Below, piece by piece: positions 35,149-46,467 of a DNA stretch of 64,000 nucleotides (position 1 is its first letter; each line of letters opens with the position of its first letter). The stretch spans positions 2,682,232 to 2,746,231 of the forward strand of contig NC_060962.1 of the NCBI RefSeq assembly GCF_910589235.1, given 5' to 3'. A program made the position numbers and the translations under genes. Source of the stretch: Vespa crabro (lineage: Eukaryota; Arthropoda; Insecta; Hymenoptera; Vespidae). Under the pieces are notes generated by a model that saw only the letters and a list, made by a program, of their open reading frames with translations, made no database searches and was not told the DNA's origin.

Positions 35149-37060
35149 GTACGAATGTTTCATATCCGTATCCCTCTTATTCTCTATCTCTTTTTTTCGC
35201 GTTAGTTTTCTTTTTTCCATTTCCAACTTCGTGTTTCTCATTTTTCTATCCCATTCTTGTATTCGCGTATTCCTTCATCCTTTTTCATCTTTTTACCAGC
35301 GTTCGCATAGCTCGTGACGTTGCGATATCTCGCGAAGCGAAAGAGCGATGAACAACTAGACGAGAACGTAACGAACGACCAGCGGAGATTTTCCAACGGC
35401 GACCTGAATTCCGACACGAGTTCTTCCTTTGTGGATAAACCGAAAAATATTATTTCGTGTTACCGGTATACTATGAAACAGCCGTTTCTCCCACTATCAT
35501 CTTCTTTCGTCCGATTTGTTCGTCCAATATTTTGTACGAAACTTTTTTCGAAACTTATGTACGAAATTTTTGTACGAAAAAAGGCCGATATAAATTTAAC
35601 AAAAAATTTCTAAGTATGATATTTGTTTACCTTTTACCGCATGTGTAACAAATAAAAAAATAACATATGAAAGATAAAATCTCATTAAAAATCATAAACG
35701 TTATTCACGTCTCTGCGCGAAATAACTTTTAAATCGAGTGTATAAAATTTACCATGGCTATAAGTTTATCTTTCTGAAAACGAGAATACCAATTCCTTTT
35801 TCAATTTCGTGGGCTCGAAACAAATATCTACTGCAATAAATGATTTTTAGCGTTCTTGCCAAGACTCGCGTATGAATAGGTGCTCCTCTTCATTGTCTTT
35901 TTGTTCTTTTTAACTCTCTCTACCGATTTTCGCAGCCGCACACGTAGATGCGAGTTAAACGGTTTTCTTATAAAAACTTTCACAGTACGATAGCGTGCAC
36001 GCGCGCTTCTAGGCACACACGTATCGCGCTTGATATCTCGAAATCTTCTACGGCATACGAATTTCACGAAACTTTTCGAGTTATCCTCTTCCGTTCGATC
36101 GCGAATACAGCGTTTAACTTAAAATATGCAAAATTCCCTAGAGCGAGAGCTTCTCCGGACGTACGAGTTCACCGTTTAATTACGAGGTTTTATGTGCCAC
36201 GATACCGGGCAGATGCTCCTATACAAGTCGTTTATTATACATACCTACATAAGTTAATGGCAAGCGTGTATTAAAAATTTACGCTTTACTAACCGTTAGA
36301 AGTAATACGTTTAGAGTAAGGAAAGTAGTAGAATTAATAAAGTTTTGCCATCCTGGCTGCAAATACATTCATATTTAGTTTTGTTTTAATATTTCAGTTC
36401 GTAAATTTTCTTCAAATAAATTTTCGCCATCAGAAATAATGAATAATTTTTAATTCTTAAATTCTTAATTTTTTATAAACAAACATCTGTAAAAATATTC
36501 ACCATTAATATATGGAATAATCTATTTGTCAATAAATTAGCTTTGCAGTACCATTTCACGGTAGTTAATTACCCACAGCAAGTTAGGTGTATACATTAGG
36601 CCTCTGATCAATATTATCCGCGTAGAATACTGTCAATAACAGCGTATATACATCAATATCGAGCAATCAAAGCTACTACTATCATTACCTCGTACCATGA
36701 ATACGAGAAATTTACTCAAATTGCATATAATTATGAGTGTCCTCAATCAACTTTGATTTTAACAAATAAATATGTTTCTCCGACAGGATGAAATTAGTAT
36801 ATTTTCAAAACGATTAAAACAGAATCCTATAATTTCCGTCAATGTATTCTCGACGAAGCATTCCGATTTCCATACTACGAAATATCGTCGGGTAATATTT
36901 TAAAAGGAAACGTATCGCGATATTCGAGAAGAAATATCTCGATATCTCTCGACGACCTTTGGTGGAACGCCGAGGAGTAAAGGTACTCGAATGGCAGCGA
37001 TAACCGAAATGGAAGCCTTCGCGGATAGATCTTATCGAGGAGAAAAGCAATTTGCGAGCA
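35149..37060. other. Interval with GC-richer patches, no firm gene
   Basis: A possible internal exon (35311-35465) is discussed under findings. A 108-codon plus frame at 35948-36274 crosses a CG-containing patch but has no recognised motif. The rest is AT-rich. Confidence 0.45.
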
Positions 37061-37205
37061 GCAGCAGTACCAGCAAAAAAAAGTCGGGAAAAGAGCGTAA
37101 AGCGGTGGCAGGAGGAGAAGAAGGAGGAGGAAGAGAAAGAGTGGTGGAGGAGGAGAAGGAGGTGGAGGAGAAGGAGGACGAGGGGTAGGTGGCGATGGTG
37201 GTGGT
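37061..37205. repeat. GGA/GAA purine-rich tract
   Basis: Purine run of AGGAGGAGAAG-type words. On minus it encodes PPPSPP and L runs inside the 195-codon frame 36875-37462, so that frame's length is largely due to low complexity. Confidence 0.85.
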
Positions 37206-38389
37206 TCGAAGAGAGAGCGAGAGGTGCTTTTGTTCGAAATCGATAAGTCCGGTTGGCTGTTAACGCGCAGACGGTTCGAAAAAGTAGTCGACCGTGCGAA
37301 AAATCGTAGCGTTAGCCTGCCGTTATCGAACGCTCGCACGTTAGTACTCTGCAAGCACGCTTTTAATCCGTTAAATGCCATTTCCTTGTACACGTCAGCT
37401 GTGAACCAATGAGCTTCGGATGCTTCGAATATCTGACACTTTCTCCGAGTAATAATTGTCATCCGTCAATCCTTTCCTTTACGTAGTACGCACTATCTTT
37501 AAGGCATTTTTTCAATTACTATTTCATGCAATTCTTCTGATAATAATAATCTTAGTAATGTTCAGACAAAAATAATTGAATCTTTAGTTAATTTTTAATA
37601 ATCGTCATAACACGAAACAAGACAAATAAATATAAGATCGATATATGTGTACATATATACATATATATTGCTAAAGAAAATTAAAAGTGATGCCGATACC
37701 TTTCGTTTTCATAAAATGGCACATTTAAAAAAATACAGCTACAACAATGAGTAATAATGTCGAATATCTTAGATATAGCAGACATTTTTTACCTTGGAAA
37801 TAAAATATGAAAGTCGATAATTAATTTTAAAATTCATGATGGATAATTCGAATATTCGCCGAATATTTCATTATTTTCTCAAAGCCCTAATAAAGGACGA
37901 ACACTACTTCCGAAAGTTTCCACTTCAAAGTCTATCCTATATTTTCCCTACTTTCTCAAATTTCGTACCGGATTCATTCGAGCACACGTACTGTAAGTGG
38001 AGAGAAAAAATAGAAATTACGGGAATTGGCTGGCGATCTACGTTAATCTCATGGTCAAGTATTATAGCTATATCAGAAGGGTAGAAAACTCAAATTCGCA
38101 ACGACCAACCCTTTCGGAATTTTTCTCGGTGTAGTGATAATTCGTCGTTTAATAAAATTTTCATGCTAGAGATATAACACATTTATAAGTAAGTAAAAAA
38201 TATGAAAATTTCAATAACAGAAATTGTATTCAATCGATAAAAAATAAATACTCGTTTATATTTATACGTTCTCAAAGCCTGTAATTTGTATTTAATTTAA
38301 CGTTTTTGAAAATATTCTTTTTGCTATTCTAAAATACTATATATTTCTCAAAACAATTCAAATATTTGCTAATTTGTTAATAACTTTTT
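37206..38389. other. Gene-free interval
   Basis: GC-richer to about 37440, then AT-rich. Frames at 37224-37412 and 37836-38084 on plus show no recognised motif. Confidence 0.5.
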
Positions 38390-38860
38390 TCTTAATAACC
38401 TCCTCGTTCATATGTTTTTAGAGACATGTTACACCTCTGATACATTATTAACAAACGAATGTATATAATGTAAATTTGTAAAAACTTATTTATAAACATT
38501 TTTTTAATAAATTGTTCATAACTAAGTAATTAGTTATAAAAATTGTTTATCTTCAATTGTTTATAACAAGTTATTAAACTGATATATGTATGTAAATATA
38601 AATTGATTTCTCTCTTTTATTTATTAATGATCTATTTGTTCGTATGTTTTTTATAAATAAGTTGCCCTTCTGATACATTTTCAACAAACGTAGTGTTAAT
38701 ATAATGTATTATTAAAAAATTATTTATATCATATTATTTATATAATTTTAATTATAAATTTTATAAAATTTTAATTATACAAACATTATTTATTTTAAAT
38801 TGTTTATAACAAATTGTTAAACTAGTATATATGTGTAAATATTCAATATTCATTATACGA
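38390..38860. repeat. Degenerate tandem duplication, about 240 bp unit
   Basis: Two copies, about 38390-38618 and 38619-38860. Shared words in order: GTTCATATGTTTTT / GTTCGTATGTTTTT, TCTGATACATT, AACAAACG, ATAATGTA, TTGTTTATAACAA, GTTAAACT, ATATATG, TGTAAATAT. AT-rich and diverged. Confidence 0.7.
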
Positions 38861-39372
38861 TGTTCTTCTACAAGAAATTGATTATAAAAATATTTTATTA
38901 GGAATTGTCTATAATATATTGTTATTAAATATTATTAAACATTTTATTGTTTAACTATAAAATGGAGAATAATTTTTTCTTTGAAATGATTTTTGTTTAA
39001 GTCTCTACGACTTTTAATTCCGAAGATATTCCTATAAAAATGTTAGATGTTCGAATTGAACTACTGACCTATATAATTTCTTAACGAAGCTATTGACACA
39101 GTGAACTATATAAATTCCTGGAATTTACAGGACATCTGCTAGCTGACTAATGTAAACAGTTTTTTCTATTTACTACGATGTTTATTTACGTTGCTATTAA
39201 CACAACATTATAGAATTTTGAATAATAATATTAAAAGTCATATCTTCTGAATGGAAAGTTATAGAAACATGAAATATAAATCGTTTTAAAGAGAAAAATG
39301 CTCTGTTTTTTAATAACAATTAATTACAAAAATATTCAAATACTTTTTGAATTAAATAATATTTTTACGTTT

Positions 39373-39862
39373 TACAAATGCAAGCTAAAAACATCCTCAT
39401 GCACTACTATATCAATCTATAAGATTGAGTAGCTTATACCACTTTCGCACATAATATAATGATCGATTTGGATTAGACTAAACAAAATGTTCTAAACGTT
39501 TGAGTAAATTTATGAAGTATTTAAAAAATTTGTTAAAGTTGTACTATTGTTATAGCAACAATAAAAAAGATAAAATTTCTTTATAGATTTTTATATATTA
39601 AGAATTTTAAAAAATATGAATATATTTTAGAGATCTTGTTATTTTGCATTTTGTAAGAATGACCAAAATCGACAAACCTGTTAAGGTAATTCATCACCTT
39701 TTGCTTGAAACGTATGTGACTTCAGCGACAGGTATGGACAAACTATATACTACAAACGCAAGCTGAGAACACCTTCATGTACTATCATATCAGTCTATAA
39801 GCTTGAGTAGCTTATACCCCTTTCGCACATAATATAATGATCGGTTTAGTTTGGATTAGAAT
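39373..39862. repeat. Direct repeat pair, about 110 bp, 378 bp apart
   Basis: 39373-39481 and 39751-39862 share AGCTTATACC and TTTCGCACATAATATAATGA and matching flanks starting TACAAATGCAAG / TACAAACGCAAG. The spacer 39482-39750 is unrelated. Confidence 0.85.
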
Positions 39863-40874
39863 AGGTAGTGCTAGTAGACTGTGAACTCATGCGTTTCATT
39901 CTCTCACATTTATATCCTATGATAGCGTGTCTGTGCGAGTAATCCGTGATAAATACGATACAGCATAGATAACTTTTACGATATAAGTGCATTAAGGTTA
40001 ATAAATATAATTGATAAGAAAATTAATGAATATTTATATATGAAATATTATTTTATATAATATATGTATAAATATATTTCTTTTTCTACTTCTTTTTATT
40101 CTTGTCATTATTCTTATTATTATATTATTATATTATATATCATTACTATAGTAATACTAATAATACAATATAAATAGAACTATTCCAATTTAATCACGAT
40201 AAGAATAAAGCTAGAAGTTTCACTTTATAGATAATGAGAAAACGAACTAATGTTTTGTTTTTTTATAAAAATAATATGTAATATATAAGTATATATTCAT
40301 TAATTATTATTTTTGACCAAATAATTAACAAAATCTTGATTTTAGTCGCTAATTTATATACTTAATATTGTCCATAAAATTCTACTATATTGAATCTGTT
40401 AATTTATGAAAATATTATTATCAATTTAAAATGTTATTATTTTAATGTTTAATCAGAATTAGATTAATGGGATTTTGAAAATACATTGAAATATGCATCC
40501 ATTCGACCGGTAGTATTTGTATCAGATCGGATTTTAATAGATAACAAGTAATACCAACCAGGTCTCATCACGTGGAGGTTGCTGTTCCTGGAGACCCACG
40601 GATTGACGATGACTTTACTTTAAAGTCTGCATTCTCGATTTTCTAATCGAAATTACGAACAATAAAATGAAGTCCATGATAGGACTTTTAATCGCGTCCA
40701 CGAACACCCACGCCTGTGTCTGCCGACATACGCGCGAGTGTTCTATCTATATTACCCCTACTTATGTAAAATACTCGATGGTGAACCAAGCCGTTCGATG
40801 ATACATCGAATCCGAGTCGATAAATCGAATTCTTAAGGACTAATACTCGCAGATGAAAGTATCTCTTGATGATC

Positions 40875-41110
40875 CAGCCTGAAGAAGAAGAAGAAGAAGA
40901 AGAAGAGAAAAAAAGAAAGAGAAAAAAAAAGAAAACCAGAAAAGAAGAGAAAGCAAAAATGAGAAGAAAAGAAGAAGCAAAAACAAAGATGAGAAGAAGA
41001 GAAAAAGCAAAAGCAAAAATGAGAAGAAGAGAAAAAGGAAAAGCAAAGATAAGAATAAGAAGAATAAGATAAGAATAAGAAACGAAGATGAGAAGAAAAG
41101 AAAGAGAAGA
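40875..41110. repeat. GAA/GAAAA purine-rich tract
   Basis: Starts with an uninterrupted (GAA)n of about 24 bp and continues as AGAAGAGAAAAAGC words with a loose period. Both-strand open frames (E/K on plus, F/L/S on minus) are artefacts of composition. Confidence 0.9.
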
Positions 41111-41189
41111 TAAAAAAGCCGAAATATGCGTGCACGTGAGAATGAAACTCAGAACAAGAGGTGAACATATTGAATATCGTTCGATCCGA

Positions 41190-41400
41190 GCAAAACTAAA
41201 GCAGCAAGAAGAAAACTTGCCCAGGGCCCTTTCAAGGGCCCATATCCGAAAGACTTTCCCAAGGTTCTCACTGGAGAGTTTTACGCAATACTGAGAGAAA
41301 GCAATCCGCTCAAAGCCCCGCACTCAAGGGTTCATCCTAGGGTCCTTAAAATAACCGGTAACTTAGTCATACCATGAAATTAGCCGTACCATTTAATTAG
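41190..41400. other. GC-rich island with inverted repeat
   Basis: Unusually GC-rich for the region. Contains GGGCCCTT, two-base spacer, AAGGGCCC at 41224-41241, and reiterated CAAGG/GGGTTC/GGGTCC and TTAGCCGT words. Looks like a decayed repeat element; no family recognised. Confidence 0.4.
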
Positions 41401-43480
41401 CCGTTAAAAAATACAATATAAAGATTATTTTACTTTTATATTATTATTCTTTTAACATCAAATAAAATCTCAATCACGTTCAATGTCTTCTAGAAGAAAG
41501 CGTAAAAAATCGTTAGTACGACGAAATACATTTATCTTAATCATAAAATAGAAAAGCACCATTTCACATTTCATCTAATCGAAAAGGTTTTATGTTCTTC
41601 CGTATAAAAATTTGTATATTCAATACGAACAACTTTAAATCAATACTATCACGTTATCTATTTCCTATATACGTTTCATTATCGTCTTCGTAACCCGCGT
41701 ATATCACGAATAAATCTATGTTCCTCTAAATGTAATTTTCAAATATCAATAACTTTGATATATTCCATAATTTACATTGAATTATTTCTATCGTAAAATG
41801 AAAAATGTTTAATCCTTCATCGCTTTCCTGTGGAAGTAAAGAGAATGGCATATATTTAAGGATACTTGTCTTATCCTCATGTGCAGTGCTATTGTTTCCC
41901 ACAATTGTCATTTTATATTCCTTTCGTGATTTTAAAAAGTCATTTCGTGATTTAAATTTAATAACTCTGATATTATTTGATTTCATAGAAAATAAAAAAA
42001 AATAAGAAAAGAAATATGAAAAGAAAAAAAAAGAAATACATATATATACTACTTATTAAAGAATTACTTATGAAAGATAAAATATTGAATTTAATTTTAT
42101 TTGACACGAAAAAAAGGAAAAGTAAATAAAAACTTCTCGATTATAATCTAAATAAATATTCATTTCCGTAGTGGCAGAGAAAGAACTTGACACGCATCCC
42201 AGCGTGCATGTTTCAACCCCATGTGCATCTTTATTCGGTATAGTTGCAGTGATTTCCATAATCGTCATATCTTATACGTTTCGTGACTATGATTTTAATA
42301 GAAAATAATATTATAAAAATAAGAAATATAGTACTTATGGGAGATAAAAGTATGAATTTAATTTAATTTTAAAGAAAAGAAGAAAATGAACAGTTAATGA
42401 CTCGATTTTAATATTAAAAATGCATACAATATGAAATAATCTGATTCGCAAATGGGAATTAGTTCATTAATTTCTGAAAATCCTGAGTTAAAAATTGATG
42501 AACTTATTCTAGGACCTACGGGTTGTAATTTTGCAAGTCTCTTTATTAATGACTCAACTTTTTTTTTTCAATGTAATGACTCTACTCGACTTTTTTCATT
42601 TAAAAACAATGACTCAACCGAGACTTTTATTTCGTCAACAAAATTGATTAAATATTTAATTAATTTATATTTAAAAATATAATGAAAAATCTTTGGACGC
42701 TCCTTTTTACAAGATATTACCCTAATTATTAGAAAAAAATCATTAAATTACGTAATCTAGAAACGAATGTTCCATCACGAATGTTTTGTTGCTCATTCTT
42801 TATTAGAACTTGTTAATATCGATTCTTTAATATTTCCGCGAGAGAAATATATTTAAAAATGCATTGAAATATTCAAACTGCAAATAATTATAAACCTGTA
42901 TGAAACAAGAACACCCTATTCTGATCTAATAAATAAATCAAAAAATAAGAAACTATTCACAAATAAATTTCCGAAGAAATTTATTCGTGTTCACTTAATG
43001 CTCTTTTGCTAATTAATTACAATCAATCACTCATGCCGATTCGATCCTTTCGTCCTCGACATGATTGAGTGATAGGAGGGACTTAAAAATTCTCTTACTA
43101 CTTAAGGAGTTCTGAGATGGTTCCAAAAAAATTATTCTCAATTTAGGATGAAATTGGAAATGGATAATTTGTAAGTGGTTAAAAATGAGATAAGTTGACA
43201 TCGATGTTGGTTGATCCTCTTCAATAATGCACTAACTCTAATTCGCAGTAGTTATTTTTTAAAGGATGATCACTGAAGTTAATTCGCAAAATTCTAATGT
43301 CTTTTATAAATACAGTTTGTGCTATAAAAAAAGAAGCAAAAACTTAAATAGTAAGTGATTATTAAAAAAGCAAAAATTTTGTGAACAAACACTGACTCTA
43401 AATTGCATTGCACGCAGTTGAGAACGAATAAACACTCCTTCTATTTCGCAATATTTTGATTTTTGTTTTAGAAATAAAAA
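41401..43480. other. Gene-free AT-rich interval
   Basis: No gene recognised. 41850-41960 and 42190-42300 share loosely similar words (TCATGTGCA/CCATGTGCA, CCACAATTGTCAT/CCATAATCGTCAT, TTTCGTGA), a weak duplication. In 42548-42620 AATGACTCAAC-like words recur three times. Confidence 0.5.
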
Positions 43481-44830
43481 CACTCAATTATATTATTGCT
43501 TCGCGCGCGATTGTAATGCTGTTCTGAAATAGAAAATTATTATTATGATTGTTCTAATATGAAATAGTATACTCCGCACACGTATGAAATTATTTAAATT
43601 ATTATAAATTGATCGAAAGTATGATATATTTAAGTGTACTCATTTGGAAAGAGTCTGATTCGATGTTTAATCTACTGAATGCAAAAGAAAACTGTTTCAA
43701 TAATAATTAAAGTCAGCGAAATGTTTGCTGACGTAAACAGATAGCGATTTCAAACATTCAAATTTTAACGCTATTTAAATATTAATTTAATTCTATTTTT
43801 TATTAATTAGTTATACTCCGCACATGTTTTAAATTGTTTAAATAATTCTAAATATAATTGAAAGTATAATTTATTTAAGCTTACCCATTTGAAAAGGCAG
43901 AGTTTCAATCTTTATTTGTAAAAACCTCGTTATTGTTCAAGTTATAAAAAAAACAAATACCGCGACTTCGTAATGTAAATGTTTCAAAATATTAATTTAA
44001 ATTTATTTTATATTAAATTTGTGTTTCGAGCTATAATATATTTAAATTAATGTGTTATTGTTTAAATACTAGTTTATTATGATACGCAAAGATTACATAT
44101 TGCTTCAGTTATTATAAATTTATTGAAAGTATGAGTTATTCAAGCTAAATTGAAGATATACTTGAAATGTTAATTTTTAAGTACTTTACATTATTGATCT
44201 TTTACATTCATTATAATGTTATTAAGAATATTCTATCGCTTAATTATTAGTTGATCACAGTTCACGTACCTCGAAATAATCTTATTTATTAATTATTACT
44301 TCCTAAGTTCACAATTTATGCTTATTGAAAGACTAAATTGGATTTATTTAATATTTATTGTGTTTCCGATCTTTATAATGTTGCTAAGAATGTTCGGTTG
44401 TTTAAATATTAGTTTATTGTACTTCGTGTACATTGAAGATTGCTTAAATAATTAGAATATTGTGAAAATTATAATGTATTGAAGAGTGCCCGTACAGAAA
44501 GAATGATTTTAGATGTTTACTCATCAATATTTAAGAGAAAACTAATGCAATAACTAACAAAGTCTTCTGAAAATTCGTTTGTGTTAACATTAAATGAAGG
44601 CAATTGTCTCTGCGTTCAAAAATTTATTTTTAGTAAGATATTAACTAAAATTATTTTATATTTAACGCGTGTTACGAGCTCTGTAATGTTAAAGCGAATG
44701 TACTATTGCTTTAATATTAGTTTATTGTATTCCATATACATTAAAGATAATTTAAATAATTATGAAAATTATTTATAAGATCAGCAAAATTATTTTAATT
44801 AGCATGAACGACTGAATCTTTATTTGCTTA
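43480..44830. repeat. Degenerate tandem repeat series, five to six units
   Basis: Units of about 165-310 bp begin near 43570, 43812, 44078, 44252, 44416 and 44724. Each carries a version of TTTAAATATTAGTTTATTGT, a CGTATAC/CGTGTAC-like word, AAATAATTATAAATT and GAAAGTATAATTTATT. Strongly diverged, AT-rich, no open frame common to all. Confidence 0.6.
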
Positions 44831-45383
44831 TTTTTACCATAAATCCATCAGTCGAAAGCTCATTAAAATGTCTGAATAAATTACCATGGCCTCTTCGTAT
44901 AAGCACGACGAAACACGTTTCCTTGTGTTTAGAATGGATTAGAGAATCTGAGCATCAGTTTACACATGCCAAACAAAGAAGCAATCGGCTATTTTATGAA
45001 AATAAACCACACACCATACTAGCGTTTATATGAAAACACTAGTGTGGGTAAGTGCTTCTTCTCTTTTGCCGCGATATGGCAGGGAGATCATTAAACGAAA
45101 CAACTTCGTGAAAAATTTTGATGAATATGATCTCATTTGAAAAATGAATTGTCGAAAAAACAGTATTTTTTAACATGATTCTTTTGAAAGAAAATAATGC
45201 ATTTGAAATCTATAGATATCTATAGAAATCTATATAAAATACGAAAAACTTATATCCTCGCTTGAACCTTCATTTTTAAAATCAATATTCTTTAAAAATT
45301 ACGCATATACTCATTATTGACGTAAACTATTATAAAATCAAGGGTGATGAACAGCCTTGAGATATATTTCGTAGTTCTCCATT

Positions 45384-45442
<59 letters not shown>

Positions 45443-46341
45443 GTCTCTTTCTTTGACTATCACTCTTTTTTGATTGATTTATAAAGTTTTTTAATTTCAA
45501 AAATTTTTGTTCGAATATTTTTACGCCAATACTATCAATATGATATGATTAACTTCGTAAAAATGTTTTTGATCCAGATATTCAATGAATTATTACAATC
45601 GATTTTCTAAACCGTTGATCTTTCCGTATCTTTATGCAATGTTTAGTGATATAAATTTAACATCGTATAAAGAATATTTGAAATGTTCGAATGAATGATG
45701 GGATCAAAATAAACACTCGTTTTCCATTGATTTTTTATCGCCGTACGATAACAATGGCTCGAGTCACTTAAATTGGAAATCTCCAATGGAAATATTCTAT
45801 TAAAACGATCGAGAAATCTATATCTCTTACGAAAACACGACGTGATAGCCCTTCATTGATTTCGAAAAATCCATAGAAAGATAAATATCTATAGGCGCTG
45901 AATACAATCTGAAAATTTGCAGTTCGCCTGATCTCATTTATATCGATCGATTTTCGTTTTTCATATATTCGAGCTCGAGTTCGCTTGCACGTATCTACCT
46001 ACGAATTGTATATCAGTTTAGATACAATACTCTTTTACAGTTGTATTCCATACCGACACCGTTTCGCGTATACTCGAAACGTAACGAGTTTTGAAAATTG
46101 ATGAGCCACGTTTCGTGATTATTGCGGCTCTTAACAAGACTCGAAACAACATCCGCTATCGAGTCGGCACGGACACCGTCGTTAAAAGCATTAGTTACGC
46201 TTACGAACCTAACTTTTTTACGAGACATATTCAGAAAAACAAAGTATCCGTAATAAAAGCAAAAGAGGGAAAGAAATAGAAAGATGAAAAGGTTAAAATT
46301 TTCAACAAAAAAAAACCGAAACACGTGTAAATTTATAAATA
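44831..46341. other. Gene-free interval with CT tract
   Basis: Contains an imperfect hairpin at 45014-45047 (14-bp arms, 6-nt loop), the CT tract 45385-45454 and a GC-richer patch at 45900-46210. No gene recognised. Confidence 0.5.
45385..45454. repeat. (CT)n microsatellite
   Basis: 70-bp tract, mostly uninterrupted CT. Confidence 0.96.
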
Positions 46342-46467
46342 TTAGGTGGACTGGAAAGTAATGTCGCGTTCTTAAATTAAATTCAAACGAATAAATTTTT
46401 AAAAAGTTTTTATTTTTAATCAAATATCGATATGCGCAGAAAAGACATTACTTTCCGGTCCCCCTAA
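46342..46467. mobile_element. Mariner-type MITE, 126 bp
   Basis: Begins TTAGGTGGACTGGAAAGTAA and ends with the near-perfect inverse (reverse complement TTAGGGGGACCGGAAAGTAA); three differences in the first 24 bp of the arms. Flanked by TA on both sides, the mariner/Tc1 target duplication. The 75-bp middle is AT-rich and has no transposase, so the copy is non-autonomous. Confidence 0.85.

Noticed and set aside
40688..41323. 211-codon minus-strand frame
   Set aside because: Most of it is F/L/S from a purine-rich tract on the other strand; no credible protein features.
44824..45033. 69-codon frame ending NKPHT, a faint likeness to the mariner transposase NARPHT motif
   Set aside because: No other transposase motif precedes or follows it, the downstream frame closes at once, and the sequence lies in a degenerate AT-rich repeat.
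46013..46423. 136-codon minus-strand frame
   Set aside because: Its start lies inside the mariner-type MITE and the rest has no domain or splice support.
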